The position numbers and the translations under genes are program-made. Under the pieces are notes generated by a model that was not told the DNA's origin, searched no databases, and saw only the letters and a list, made by a program, of their open reading frames with translations. A stretch of 64,000 nt of DNA from a candidate division TA06 bacterium 32_111 (GTDB lineage: Bacteria; Hydrothermota; 32-111), in NCBI GenBank assembly GCA_001508335.1, contig LGFX01000005.1, positions 62,001 through 126,000 on the forward strand. The letters are read 5' to 3'. Position 1 is the stretch's first letter. Every line of letters starts with the position of its first letter. This document shows positions 26,530 through 35,540 of the stretch, one piece after another.

Positions 26530-28471
26530 AAAAAGTTTTGTTATTCTATTGTTCCTTTTCTTCTTTATAATTTTCCTATCATCAGAGGAGATTAACTTTT
26601 TAAAGGATCCTGAAGGTAAGGACATTTCAAATAACAATTCCGTTTTAAAGAACAATTTAAAAAGTTTTGAATTCAAATTCGTTTCTTCAGAAGATAAGGC
26701 TTATTCTGTTTTCTGGGGTAGAGGTGAAGATACTGTTGCAATTTTACCCGATTCTTTAAAAATCTTTAGAGTTTTGGTAAATCCTTCAAAACTTGAACCG
26801 GGTTGGTACCATATAGAGATTTTGAATAAAAGTAAAGAGAAAAAACTGGATTTCAACTTTAAGGTTGAAAACTCTTTCTCAATATTCGAAACCGTGCTTA
26901 AACTTTTATTTGGCTTGGTACTTTTCATGCTTGGCTTGAAATTCTCTTCAAAGGGTATTTCAAGAATTTCAGGGTACAGGTTGAAAGAATTACTTTGGAA
27001 CCTGTCAGGATCCAATGTAAAAGGTTTTCTTTCTGGAATAATTCTGACATTGATGATGCAGTCATCAACTTTGTTTTCGATAATGGTTCTTTCCTTTGTT
27101 TCTGACAGCTTGATTTCGATATCTGGTGCGATATACATGTTTGCAGGTTCAGCGATAGGAACATCTATAATAGTGCAGATAATTTCTTTCAATATATCCT
27201 TTTTTTCTTTTCTGATGATAATAATAGGCTTCTATCTGAACGACAAGAGCAGAAGGTTAAAATATGTTGGTCTTGTCATCATGGGATTTGGGTTCATATT
27301 TTTTGCTATCCAGTATATGGCAAGTTCTATGGATCCTATAAAGAACTCTCAAATATTTATAAACTTTTTATACCTTCTTGAAAATAACCTTTGGATACTT
27401 TTTGTTATCTTTGCTTTGTTAACATTCTCTGTCCACTCTTCAGCTGTTACTGTAGCGTTTGCGATCAGTTTGTTTACAACAGGTATAGTTAGTTTTAGAA
27501 CCGCTGTTGTTATGGTTAGTGCTGCAAATCTTGGAACCTCCCTAACACCCTTTTTCGCAGCACTGAAAAGTGGTAACAAAGCGAAATACCTAAACAACAT
27601 AAACATTCTGTCAAAAATTTTGACCTCAATAGTCTTTATAATTTTAATGTTTGAATTAGAAAATCTTACTGGATTCAGATTGAAAAATGGCAGGGACATA
27701 GCTAACCTTCATCTTTACTACAACATACTGTTTTCTTTTGTGATAATTTTTATACTTCCTCTCATAAACTATTTTTCAAAATTTTTAAAATTTGAAAAGT
27801 TAACAAAACATCAGGAGAAGATAATTAAAGAAAATATAATTCAGAACCCAACACTTGCACTTGGAAAGGCACAAAGGGATATTATAAAAATGTTTGAAGT
27901 TGTTGGAAAGATGCTTGAAAACAGTATAGAGATTTTAAGAACAAACGATACGAAACTTTTATCTGAAACCATTGAACTAGATAACATAGTTGATAACTAC
28001 GAAAAAGAGATATCACTTTTCCTCGTTTCCATTTACGAAGAGGAACTTTCGGAACCTATTTCTAGGAAAACAAAGGATCTTCTTTTTATAGTGGATGAGT
28101 TGGAACATATAGGGGATATTATTAGTAAAAACCTTATGTTATCTTTGAAAAAAAAGATAAATGAGAATTATTATTTTTCTGATCAGGGTATTGATGAAAT
28201 AAAAGAACTCTACAGGGAAGTTTTAAAAACATACTCTCTGACTCTTGAATCTTTTACTCTTTTTGATAAAAATATAGCATTAATGGTATTGAAAAGGAGA
28301 GAGAATGTTTTGAACAAACTTACAGAACTTCAGAACAAACATTTGAATAGATTGAGAGAAGGACATAAGGAGTCTATAGAAACATCAACATTACATCTTG
28401 ATATTTTGAACGATTATGAAAGGATAAATTTTCATCTATATAAAATTGCGACGAACATTTTAAAAGGATAA
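26522..28471 (+). CDS. Na+/phosphate cotransporter with PhoU-like C-terminus
   Basis: 649 residues. A signal-like first helix and a short extracytoplasmic beta domain (residues 25-120) precede the inverted repeats of the Na/Pi family: MMQSSTLFSIMVLSF in the first half, then VHSSAVTVAFA and NLGTSLTPFFAAL in the second. The last 200 residues are helical and match PhoU (LDNIVDNYEKEIS, DELEHIGDIISKNL), which senses or restrains phosphate uptake. The usual QSS in the second repeat is HSS. Bacterial members import phosphate with sodium at the inner membrane. Confidence 0.88.
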   Translation: MFKKSFVILLFLFFFIIFLSSEEINFLKDPEGKDISNNNSVLKNNLKSFEFKFVSSEDKAYSVFWGRGEDTVAILPDSLKIFRVLVNPSKLEPGWYHIEILNKSKEKKLDFNFKVENSFSIFETVLKLLFGLVLFMLGLKFSSKGISRISGYRLKELLWNLSGSNVKGFLSGIILTLMMQSSTLFSIMVLSFVSDSLISISGAIYMFAGSAIGTSIIVQIISFNISFFSFLMIIIGFYLNDKSRRLKYVGLVIMGFGFIFFAIQYMASSMDPIKNSQIFINFLYLLENNLWILFVIFALLTFSVHSSAVTVAFAISLFTTGIVSFRTAVVMVSAANLGTSLTPFFAALKSGNKAKYLNNINILSKILTSIVFIILMFELENLTGFRLKNGRDIANLHLYYNILFSFVIIFILPLINYFSKFLKFEKLTKHQEKIIKENIIQNPTLALGKAQRDIIKMFEVVGKMLENSIEILRTNDTKLLSETIELDNIVDNYEKEISLFLVSIYEEELSEPISRKTKDLLFIVDELEHIGDIISKNLMLSLKKKINENYYFSDQGIDEIKELYREVLKTYSLTLESFTLFDKNIALMVLKRRENVLNKLTELQNKHLNRLREGHKESIETSTLHLDILNDYERINFHLYKIATNILKG

Positions 28472-28481
28472 AGGAGGAATG

Positions 28482-28937
28482 ATGATAGATGGAGTATTTA
28501 TAAAAGATCTTAAATACAACTGTGATGAGAGAGGAAGGGTGATGGAGATTTTAAGAAACGACGATAAATTTTTTACAAAGTTTGGGCAGGTCTACATGAC
28601 AACGAACTATCCTAAAGTTGTTAAAGCTTGGCATTGCCATAAAAAGCAGACAGATTTTGTATGTTGCGTAAAAGGGATGATAAAACTCGTTCTTTACGAT
28701 ATGAGAGAGGATTCAAAAACTTACAAAGAGTTGATGGAACTTTTTATAGGTGATTTTTCTCCAAAACTCGTTGTGATACCACATGGAGTTTACCATGGCT
28801 GGAAAAATATTGGAGAATCTGAAAGTATTGTTATTTCTACTATAAGTGAACCCTACAATAGGGAAAATCCTGATGAGTTGAGATTACCTTACAATACGGA
28901 AAAGATCCCATACGATTGGGAAATAGTTTTTAAATAG
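28482..28937 (+). CDS. dTDP-4-dehydrorhamnose 3,5-epimerase-like cupin
   Basis: 151 residues from the ATG at 28482; an adjacent upstream ATG at 28479 sits only 1 nt from the GGAGG. A double-stranded beta-helix with AWHCHKKQTDFVCCVKGMIKLVLYD and VVIPHGVYHGWKNIG matches RmlC-like proteins. It could epimerise a nucleotide sugar, and its position before UDP-glucose dehydrogenase supports a role in surface polysaccharide or nucleotide-sugar supply. It is shorter than classic RmlC (about 180 residues), so the exact reaction is uncertain. Confidence 0.8.
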   Translation: MIDGVFIKDLKYNCDERGRVMEILRNDDKFFTKFGQVYMTTNYPKVVKAWHCHKKQTDFVCCVKGMIKLVLYDMREDSKTYKELMELFIGDFSPKLVVIPHGVYHGWKNIGESESIVISTISEPYNRENPDELRLPYNTEKIPYDWEIVFK

Positions 28938-28944
28938 GAGTTTT

Positions 28945-30234
28945 ATGAAGATATCTGTAATTGGAACCGGTTATGTTGGGCTCGTTACTGGAGTTGTTTT
29001 TGCTCATCTCGGGCACAATGTTATATGTATGGACAAAAATGAGGAAAAAATTGAAAAACTGAAAAATGGAATTATGCCTATATATGAACCCGGGCTTGAG
29101 GAGATGGCTAACAAAAGTTATAGAGAGGGGAGATTGTTTTACACAACATCTATCAAGGATGCTGTTGAAAAGTCGGAGATAATTTTCATCGCTGTTGATA
29201 CTATGCCTAAAAAGAACTGGCAGACTGATCTTTCAAGTGTAAAAAAGGTTGCAGCAGATATAGGGAGATATATCAACGGTTATAAAATAGTTGTTAACAA
29301 ATCAACGGTTCCTGTCGGAACAGGGGATCTAGTTGGTAAGATAATAAAAAAGAATATGAAAAAGAAATTCCACTTTGATATAGTTTCAAATCCTGAATTT
29401 TTAAGGGAAGGTCAGGCTATATACGATACACTCCAACCAGACAGAATTATAATAGGTTCCGAATCTGTTGAGGCTGCTATGAAAATAGTTGAACTTTATC
29501 AGGGAATGAACAGTGTTATAAAGATTACTAAACTGAAAAGTGCTGAACTTATAAAATATGCCTCGAACTCTTTTTTAGGGATGAAAATATCTTTCATAAA
29601 TTCTATTGCCGATTTAGCTGAAATCACCGGTTCAGATGTTACAGAGATCGCAGAGGGTATGGGACTCGATAAAAGGATAGGGAGAGAATTTTTAAATGCT
29701 GGAATAGGATATGGGGGCTCCTGTTTCCCAAAGGATATTGGTTCTTTGATTTATACCGCAAAAAGTTTGGGTTACGATTTTGGAATTTTGAAAGAGGTAA
29801 AAAAAGTCAACGATAAGAGGGTGAAAAGATTTGTGGAAAGGATAAAGAAGGTAACGAAACTTACAAACAGAAAAGTTGGAATTTTAGGGCTCTCTTTCAA
29901 ACCTAACACTGATGACATAAGGGAGGCTCCATCTTTGAAATTGATAGAACTCCTTTTAAAGGATAAAGCGAAGTTAAAAGTTTACGATCCTGTTGCTATG
30001 GAGAATGTTAAAAAGGTTTTGAAGAACAAAGTCGAATATTCAAAAGATCTTTACAATTGCGTGGATGGAACTGACTTAGTTATTCTCGTTACAGAATGGG
30101 ATGTTTTCAAAAATGCTGATTTGAAAAGGATTAAAGATGGGATGAAAGGTGACCTATTCTTTGATGGAAGAAATGTGTATGACCCACAGATAATGAAATC
30201 TTTAGGATTCAGATACTTCTCCGTTGGAAGGTAG
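28945..30234 (+). CDS. ugd: UDP-glucose 6-dehydrogenase
   Basis: 429 residues. The N-terminal NAD-binding domain begins with ISVIGTGYVGLVTGVVFA, the catalytic Cys260 lies in GYGGSCFPKDIG, and the C-terminal UDP-binding domain contains GLSFKPNTDDIREAPS. It oxidises UDP-glucose to UDP-glucuronate for exopolysaccharide or lipopolysaccharide precursors. It is the last gene of the run starting at 22217 and its 3' end overlaps the convergent queuosine-precursor transporter gene by 33 bp. Confidence 0.95.
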   Translation: MKISVIGTGYVGLVTGVVFAHLGHNVICMDKNEEKIEKLKNGIMPIYEPGLEEMANKSYREGRLFYTTSIKDAVEKSEIIFIAVDTMPKKNWQTDLSSVKKVAADIGRYINGYKIVVNKSTVPVGTGDLVGKIIKKNMKKKFHFDIVSNPEFLREGQAIYDTLQPDRIIIGSESVEAAMKIVELYQGMNSVIKITKLKSAELIKYASNSFLGMKISFINSIADLAEITGSDVTEIAEGMGLDKRIGREFLNAGIGYGGSCFPKDIGSLIYTAKSLGYDFGILKEVKKVNDKRVKRFVERIKKVTKLTNRKVGILGLSFKPNTDDIREAPSLKLIELLLKDKAKLKVYDPVAMENVKKVLKNKVEYSKDLYNCVDGTDLVILVTEWDVFKNADLKRIKDGMKGDLFFDGRNVYDPQIMKSLGFRYFSVGR

Positions 30235-30918
30235 AGAGTTATTTTTTAAAAGGAATGGATTGAAGTTTGTTTTTCTATCAAACCAATCAACCTTTTCAAC
30301 CTTTTTAAGAAAGTTCACAATGGTGTAGGTTATCGGGGTGAAAAAGATCTCCACGAGAGTTTTGAAAATATAGTTTGAAAGGGCTATAGCTATAAGAACT
30401 CTTCCTCTGTACATACCATAGAAAGCGATAAGAACAAAAAATATTGAATCTAAAAATTCACCAACTACAGTTGATGAAATGGTTCTTAAAAAGAGAAATT
30501 TCCCGTTGGTAAAAAGTTTCATCTTCGCAAGTATGAATGAATTTGAAAAATTACCCACAAGGTAACCTATCAAACTCGCAAGAACTATCCTTGGAGTTAT
30601 ACCTAAAATTACATCGTAATAATCCTGAAACTGCCATTCCGGGGAGGGTGGGATTTTGCCAACTATGTAAATGTTTACACTCATCAGAAGTGCTGATATA
30701 AATCCTATCCAAATTACCCTTCTTGCTGATGAGTACCCATATACCTCTGTTAAGATATCTCCAAATATATATGATAGTGGAAATAGAAATGTCCCACCAT
30801 CGAATGTGAATTTATAGAATGTAACGAGTTTGGTTGAAACTATGTTTGAAACAAGTAAAACTGAAATGAAAAGTCCAGAAATGATATCAAGAGTTTTCCA
30901 ATTTTTCATTTTCAACAA
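30202..30918 (-). CDS. Queuosine precursor transporter (YhhQ/DUF165)
   Basis: 238 residues, six hydrophobic helices. The family's FPLSYIFGDILTEVYGYSSARRVIW stretch (about residues 45-70) and the ending helix with VEIFFTPITYTIVNFLK are visible. YhhQ-type proteins import preQ0/preQ1, precursors of the modified tRNA base queuosine, at the inner membrane. The gene overlaps the preceding flavodoxin gene by about 30 bp and converges on ugd. Confidence 0.9.
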   Translation of the reverse strand: MLKMKNWKTLDIISGLFISVLLVSNIVSTKLVTFYKFTFDGGTFLFPLSYIFGDILTEVYGYSSARRVIWIGFISALLMSVNIYIVGKIPPSPEWQFQDYYDVILGITPRIVLASLIGYLVGNFSNSFILAKMKLFTNGKFLFLRTISSTVVGEFLDSIFFVLIAFYGMYRGRVLIAIALSNYIFKTLVEIFFTPITYTIVNFLKKVEKVDWFDRKTNFNPFLLKNNSLPSNGEVSES

Positions 30919-31369
30919 TCTCCTTTAGTTTTCTTGCAAATGATGCTGCATTCTGAAAATCCTCAATGTCAGGTCTTCCTCTGTTGATACCACCAAAAAA
31001 TTTAAAAATACCTCTATCGTACTCTCCAAAAGTTTGAAATCTACCAAGATATTTTACACCTTTACTTTTAAGTTTCATCTCCAACTCATCAAGATAACAT
31101 TCTTGATTTTTTCTACTTGTACAGAATATGAAAAAATATTTATCTTTGAAACCATCATCAAGTTTATCAACTATCTCAAAGATAGAACTATGTGGTTTCC
31201 CCTTGTAGATTCCTGACCCCAAACCTATAAGGTCGTACCGATTTAAATTCTTAACTGTCGCATCCTTTACCCTTGCTATATCACTGTTTAACTCCCTCCC
31301 TATAACATGAGCTATTTTGCTCGTGTTACCACGATGGTATGAAAAATAAACTATGATACTGTTAACCAT
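30887..31369 (-). CDS. Flavodoxin-family protein
   Basis: 160 residues. The FMN phosphate loop is at the start (VYFSYHRGNTSKIAHVI), followed by the alternating alpha/beta order of flavodoxins with LIGLGSGIYKGKPH and FIFCTSRKNQE. It may act as an electron carrier or as a protoporphyrinogen oxidase-like HemG relative, and the length fits either. Its promoter (31376-31403) places the ATG 6 nt after the -10 box with no ribosome site. It overlaps the transporter gene downstream. Confidence 0.82.
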   Translation of the reverse strand: MVNSIIVYFSYHRGNTSKIAHVIGRELNSDIARVKDATVKNLNRYDLIGLGSGIYKGKPHSSIFEIVDKLDDGFKDKYFFIFCTSRKNQECYLDELEMKLKSKGVKYLGRFQTFGEYDRGIFKFFGGINRGRPDIEDFQNAASFARKLKEIVENEKLENS

Positions 31370-31375
31370 ATTTTT

Positions 31376-31403
31376 TTTATAGCAGAAATTGTATAAATGT
31401 CAA
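31376..31403 (-). promoter_or_regulatory. Promoter of the flavodoxin gene, leaderless
   Basis: Minus strand TTGACA (31403-31398), 16-bp spacer, TATAAA (31381-31376), then 6 nt to the ATG. Back to back with the promoter of the MFS gene; the two -35 boxes are 10 bp apart. Confidence 0.75.
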
Positions 31404-31413
31404 ATGATTTCTG

Positions 31414-31441
31414 TTGACAAAGTTGAAAAAATATATATTTT
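31414..31441 (+). promoter_or_regulatory. Promoter of the MFS transporter gene, near-leaderless
   Basis: TTGACA (31414-31419), 16-bp spacer, TATTTT (31436-31441), 10 nt, ATG at 31452. No Shine-Dalgarno. The -10 box is weak. Confidence 0.5.
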
Positions 31442-31451
31442 TATAAACCTT

Positions 31452-32834
31452 ATGGAAAATTATTTGAAGGATCCTGTTATAAAAAAGAGTGTAAGTGTAT
31501 CTTACTTAGATGGAATTTTTGCTCAGGTTTTTGCATCACTTGCATCTTCAGGAAGTGTTTTCTTAACAAAATTTCTCCTATTTTTAAATGGTTCTCCTTT
31601 ACATTTTGGTCTATACTCTGCAATAGGACAACTTTCACAGATTTTTCAAATAGTTGGGGTTATTCTAACAAAAGAGTTAAAATCTCGTAAAAAACTTGTT
31701 GTTCAATTCGCTTTATGGGGGAGATTACTCGTTATACTTTTGGGCTTGATTCCATTCTTTTTTTCAGGTAAAAGTGCGATATATATCTTTCTTTCGATAT
31801 TTCTTATAAGTAACATTTTTCAAACAATAAGTGCAAACATGTGGATAGCGTGGATCTCGGATATGATACCATTACAGATACGGGGAAGGTTCTTTTCAAA
31901 AAGATCCCAACTTCTTATGATAGTTGGACTTTTAACCGGATACATATTCTCCCTGATTTTTGATCTCTTAACAAAAAACGGGAACTCTTTTTCCAACAAT
32001 TTTTTTAATTTAAAAATAATCCCCATCTCTTTTATGTTTCTCTTCATCTTTACCTTTGCAGCTTTTATGGGGATAGTTGGAATAATTGTTTTACAGAAAC
32101 AACCTGAGAAAGAGAAAGAGATTGAGAAAGAGAGTATAAGGGATTTTTTAGCAGAACCATTTAAAGATAAAAATTTTATCAGATTCCTCATCTACAATGT
32201 ATGGTGGATGGTTGCTCTTGGAGTTGGTTCACCTTTCTGGCAACCTTTCATGCTAAAAAATTTAAAGATGTCACTTTTTGAAGTTCAGATATATGGAACC
32301 ATAAGTACAATTTCAGCGTTATATTTTTTAAAACCCTGGGGCTTGTTTATAGATAGGTTTGGAAACAAGACAGCGATGAGATTCGCTATTGTCCTTGGTT
32401 TTATAAACCCTTTCGTTTGGGTTTTCGCAACTGAAAAGATAAAGTGGATAATATACTTCGAAGCCTTTACCTCTGGAATGATGTGGTCTGGAGCAAATAT
32501 AGTTGCAACAAACTTTGTTCTTTCGATAGCACCAGATAAGAAAAGGCAGATATACACTGCTGTGCAGGGGACTTTTTCAGGGCTTGCCATGATGTTTTCT
32601 ATGCTTATCTCAAGTTTTTTCATTCCAAAACCTTTAACTTTTATGAATCTAAATTTAACAGGTGAACAGTTACTTTTCGCTTTAACTGGATTGTTAAGAT
32701 TTACAACTGAAATTCCTCTTTCATTCGTCAAAGAAAAGACAGGGAAACCCACAAGGGACGCTCTTTTGTATCTACAACAATCTCTAAAGGTTAGACTTGA
32801 AAATTTAATATTCCCTTTGAGACAGAAAAAATAA
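31452..32834 (+). CDS. Major facilitator superfamily transporter
   Basis: 460 residues from the ATG at 31452 (MENYLKDP); the frame extends upstream but that part overlaps the promoter. It has about twelve hydrophobic helices, with the MFS loop RGRFFSKRS after helix 4-5 and a charged central loop (EKEKEIEKESIRDF). A glycine-rich LKPWGLFIDRFGNK segment starts the second half. The substrate is unknown. It is a distant paralogue of the gene at 39708-40913; both have a PLQIRGRFF/GRTIPSTKQ-like loop after the fourth or fifth helix. Confidence 0.85.
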   Translation: MENYLKDPVIKKSVSVSYLDGIFAQVFASLASSGSVFLTKFLLFLNGSPLHFGLYSAIGQLSQIFQIVGVILTKELKSRKKLVVQFALWGRLLVILLGLIPFFFSGKSAIYIFLSIFLISNIFQTISANMWIAWISDMIPLQIRGRFFSKRSQLLMIVGLLTGYIFSLIFDLLTKNGNSFSNNFFNLKIIPISFMFLFIFTFAAFMGIVGIIVLQKQPEKEKEIEKESIRDFLAEPFKDKNFIRFLIYNVWWMVALGVGSPFWQPFMLKNLKMSLFEVQIYGTISTISALYFLKPWGLFIDRFGNKTAMRFAIVLGFINPFVWVFATEKIKWIIYFEAFTSGMMWSGANIVATNFVLSIAPDKKRQIYTAVQGTFSGLAMMFSMLISSFFIPKPLTFMNLNLTGEQLLFALTGLLRFTTEIPLSFVKEKTGKPTRDALLYLQQSLKVRLENLIFPLRQKK

Positions 32835-32835
32835 A

Positions 32836-32863
32836 TTGAAATTTCAAATCAAAGTTATATAAT
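32836..32863 (+). promoter_or_regulatory. Promoter of glnA
   Basis: TTGAAA (32836-32841), 16-bp spacer, TATAAT (32858-32863), followed by AGGAGGT and the ATG at 32890. Confidence 0.75.
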
Positions 32864-32889
32864 AATTAATTAAATTAATAGGAGGTAAG

Positions 32890-34284
32890 ATGACAATAGA
32901 TATAAAGGATAGAGATTTTAAATGGATAGATTTAAAATTTTCCGATCTTATAGGTAATTTCCATCATTTGACACTCCCTGCCAAAAATTATGATGAGATT
33001 AAAAAGAATGGAGTTGGATTCGATTCATCGAGTTGCCCAGGTTTTAAGAGTGTTGAAGGTGGTGATATGGTTTTGATAATAGATGAGGATTCAGCCTTTA
33101 TAGATCCATTTTTTGAGGAGCCTACAATTTCATATTTCTGTTATATTAAAGAGGCTGATACTAGGAGTGAGTATTTGAGGGATCCAAGAACAGTTTCTTT
33201 GAAAGCACATGAGTATATGAGAAATGAGGGAATAGCTGATGATGTCCTTTTTGGTCCCGAGTTCGAGTTCTACATATTTGATAGGGTTGTTGTTAACAAC
33301 AGCGAAAATATTTCAGAGTATAGGATAGAATCTTACGAAGGTAAGTTTGGGTTCGGTGATGGAGAGGTAAATGAGAGTGGTGAGTTTTTGATGAAAAAAT
33401 CTGGATACCATTCCATTCCACCGAAGGATAAATTTACAGATATAAGAGGTAAAATCTCAAAAACTATAATTGAACATGGAATAGATCTCATTTACCATCA
33501 TCATGAGGTTGGCTCAGCTCAAAATGAGGTAGAGATAAAAAGGTATCCAATTTTGAAAACAGGTGATAATGTTCAGATAATTAAATATTTCATAAAAAAT
33601 GTTTGTTACAAAAATGATCTTTCTGCTACATTCATGCCTAAACCTTTGTACAATATGCCGGGAAATGGTATGCATTTTCACCAGCATCTTTTTAAGGATG
33701 GTAAAAATCTTTTCTTTGGAAATGGATATGGGGGACTTTCCCAGATAGGCGAATATTATGTTGCTGGGCTTTTGAAACATGGTAAATCTTTACTCGCATT
33801 CACAAACCCATCCACCAACTCTTACAAAAGGCTTGTTAAAGGATTTGAAGCACCTGTTAAACTTTTCTATTCACTTGCTAACAGATCTGCAGCTATCAGG
33901 ATTCCAAAATATGCAACATCTGAAAATGAAAAGAGAATTGAGTTTAGACCACCTGATGCAACATGTAATCCATACCTTGCAACTGCGGCAATGTTGATGG
34001 CTGGTTTGGATGGTATCAAAAATAAGATATCTTTGAAGGATAACAACTTTGGTCCATTCGATCAGGATCTTGAAAAGATGGAAAAAAGTATTGTTGAAAG
34101 GATAGATTCCTGTCCAACAAATCTTATTGAAGCACTTGAAGAACTTAAAAAAGATCACGATTATCTTTTACAAGGCGGAGTATTCACCGAAGATCTTATA
34201 AAAGGTTACATAGAGTATAAAGAAAAAGAAGCACTTGAGATTGCAAAAAGACCACATCCATATGAATTTGAATTATATTTTTGA
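32890..34284 (+). CDS. glnA: Glutamine synthetase, type I
   Basis: 464 residues. The catalytic metal-binding motifs are present: FGPEFEFYIFD, the GNGMHFHQHLF ammonium/ATP-site segment and NRSAAIRIP with the essential arginine. It makes glutamine from glutamate, ammonium and ATP as a dodecamer. The adenylylation tyrosine region (NLYDLPPEE) of GSI-beta enzymes is not seen, suggesting feedback-type regulation. It is a single-gene unit with its own promoter and a strong ribosome site, and ends within the tRNA-Ser promoter. Confidence 0.94.
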   Translation: MTIDIKDRDFKWIDLKFSDLIGNFHHLTLPAKNYDEIKKNGVGFDSSSCPGFKSVEGGDMVLIIDEDSAFIDPFFEEPTISYFCYIKEADTRSEYLRDPRTVSLKAHEYMRNEGIADDVLFGPEFEFYIFDRVVVNNSENISEYRIESYEGKFGFGDGEVNESGEFLMKKSGYHSIPPKDKFTDIRGKISKTIIEHGIDLIYHHHEVGSAQNEVEIKRYPILKTGDNVQIIKYFIKNVCYKNDLSATFMPKPLYNMPGNGMHFHQHLFKDGKNLFFGNGYGGLSQIGEYYVAGLLKHGKSLLAFTNPSTNSYKRLVKGFEAPVKLFYSLANRSAAIRIPKYATSENEKRIEFRPPDATCNPYLATAAMLMAGLDGIKNKISLKDNNFGPFDQDLEKMEKSIVERIDSCPTNLIEALEELKKDHDYLLQGGVFTEDLIKGYIEYKEKEALEIAKRPHPYEFELYF

Positions 34285-34312
34285 TTGACAAAAACTTTTT
34301 GATAAATATACT
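34285..34312 (+). promoter_or_regulatory. Consensus promoter of tRNA-Ser
   Basis: TTGACA (34285-34290), 16-bp spacer, TATACT (34307-34312). It begins immediately after the glnA stop codon. Confidence 0.82.
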
Positions 34313-34324
34313 TCTTTCAAAGAC

Positions 34325-34414
34325 GGAGAGGTGGCCGAGTGGTCGAAGGCGGCGGATTGCTAATCCGTTGTAGTGGTAATACCGCTACCCCGGGTTCAAA
34401 TCCCGGCCTCTCCG
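34325..34414 (+). tRNA. tRNA-Ser, anticodon GCU
   Basis: 90 nt with the long variable arm of class II tRNAs (TGTAGTGGTAATACCGCTA). Acceptor GGAGAGG pairs with CCTCTCC, the anticodon loop is TTGCTAA (anticodon GCU, codons AGC/AGU), T arm CCGGG-TTCAAAT-CCCGG, discriminator G. CCA is not encoded. Confidence 0.95.
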
Positions 34415-34431
34415 TATAATAAATTCCAAGA

Positions 34432-34459
34432 TTTACATAGTATCATTTTGGTTTATAAT
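34432..34459 (+). promoter_or_regulatory. Promoter of the Spy-like/ECF sigma operon
   Basis: TTTACA (34432-34437), 16-bp spacer, TATAAT (34454-34459). A GGAG ribosome site and the ATG at 34512 follow after a 52-nt gap. This looks like a vegetative promoter; an additional ECF-type promoter was not recognised. Confidence 0.65.
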
Positions 34460-34511
34460 ATAAGTGAGGGATTTTTTATTTTTTTGCGTCAAAAGGGTAA
34501 AAGGAGAAAAA

Positions 34512-34982
34512 ATGAAAGAAAAAATCTTATACATCGTTCTTGCGGTTTCAGTTGGGATAAATGTTGGACTTATTGGTATATTTTTATTCATCACCATTAA
34601 CAGACCTTTGAGAGATTTCCAACATTTTGATGGAAGAAGGTTTAATAAAGATGGTAGATTTGAAAATATAAGAGGTTTCATGGAAAGGGTAGAGGTTTTG
34701 AACAGGCCATATTTTGATAAACTTGAAGAGGATAGAGAAAAGATTACAGATATTTTAAGAAGTGATAAACCTGATACCTCAATACTTGATTCATTTTTAA
34801 GGGAACAGGCAAAAACAAGATATTTTATAGATAAGAATCTTGCATTTTCTATAGTTAACTTCAAAGGTAAGTTGAATGAGGAAGAAAAAGAATTGTTGAA
34901 TTCTTTTCTTGAGAATAGAGGGATACCATCAAAAATGAAAAGAATAAAAAAAATTAAAATCATTAAAAAGGAGGAAAAATGA
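34512..34982 (+). CDS. Membrane-anchored Spy/CnrX-like periplasmic sensor protein
   Basis: 156 residues from the ATG at 34512 (MKEKILYIVLAVSVGINV); the longer frame lacks a ribosome site. One N-terminal helix (about residues 4-28) anchors a helical periplasmic domain rich in Arg, Glu and Lys, as in Spy, CpxP and the metal sensor CnrX. RPYFDKLEEDREKITDILRS and LNEEEKELLNSFLE resemble the paired long helices of that fold. It heads an operon with a soluble relative, an ECF sigma factor and an anti-sigma factor, so a role as the envelope-stress or metal sensor is likely but inferred. Confidence 0.65.
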   Translation: MKEKILYIVLAVSVGINVGLIGIFLFITINRPLRDFQHFDGRRFNKDGRFENIRGFMERVEVLNRPYFDKLEEDREKITDILRSDKPDTSILDSFLREQAKTRYFIDKNLAFSIVNFKGKLNEEEKELLNSFLENRGIPSKMKRIKKIKIIKKEEK

Positions 34983-35500
34983 AAAAATTCTTAACAGTAA
35001 CAACTTTAACAATTCTTGTTTTGTTACTCTTTGTTCCATCCTTCTCCCAAGGGCTGAAAATGAAGTATAAAGATTTCAAGGGTGTTAAACAGGAGTACAG
35101 GTTTTTTGCAGGTAACAGTTTTGAAATGCTAAACCTGACGGATGAACAGAGGGATAAGATTGAGGATCTGCAGGCAGATCAACACAAAAGTATGATAGAA
35201 TACCTTTACAAACTCTCTTTAAAAAATTTTGAACTTGCTGAACTTATGAGAAAGAGCCCTGATGAAAAGAAAGCTTTGAAGTTGGTCGAAGAGATTAACA
35301 GAATAAAACTCGATATGGAAAAATCAAGGATATCTAACCATTTCAAAATCAGAGCACTCTTGAATGATCAACAGAAGAAGATATTTGATGAAAATTTCGG
35401 CTTCGGATTTGGTATAGGTAGAAACTGGAATGGAAAATTCAGTGGAAAAGGATTCATGCTTAGAGATGACTGTCCTTTTAACGATTTTGATGAAGATTAA
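34979..35500 (+). CDS. Periplasmic Spy/CpxP-like protein
   Basis: 173 residues with a cleavable signal peptide (FLTVTTLTILVLLLFVPSFSQ). The mature part shows the LTDEQRDKIEDLQADQHKSM motif that resembles the LTxxQ repeats of Spy/CpxP, and a second helix pair ending in LNDQQKKIF. Spy proteins are ATP-independent chaperones, and relatives bind metals or sense misfolding. A glycine/phenylalanine-rich tail (FGFGFGIGRNWNGKFSGKGF) follows. The gene overlaps the membrane-anchored paralogue by 4 nt and is followed by a hairpin. Confidence 0.8.
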   Translation: MKKFLTVTTLTILVLLLFVPSFSQGLKMKYKDFKGVKQEYRFFAGNSFEMLNLTDEQRDKIEDLQADQHKSMIEYLYKLSLKNFELAELMRKSPDEKKALKLVEEINRIKLDMEKSRISNHFKIRALLNDQQKKIFDENFGFGFGIGRNWNGKFSGKGFMLRDDCPFNDFDED

Positions 35501-35512
35501 AAAATATTAACG

Positions 35513-35534
35513 ATGTGGGGGGTATCCCCCACAT
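35513..35534 (+). terminator. GC-rich hairpin between the Spy-like gene and the sigma factor
   Basis: ATGTGGGGG, loop GTAT, CCCCCACAT, then ACTTTT immediately before the ATG at 35541. Shape fits an attenuator or weak terminator. It leaves no room for a ribosome site before the sigma gene. Confidence 0.7.
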
Positions 35535-35540
35535 ACTTTT

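Noticed and set aside
30202-30234. Frameshift at the ugd/transporter junction
   Set aside because: The 33-bp overlap is between convergent genes that both have natural-looking C-termini; simple overlap explains it.
34373-34600. Protein-coding frame across tRNA-Ser
   Set aside because: It overlaps the tRNA and the next gene's promoter and its product resembles nothing.
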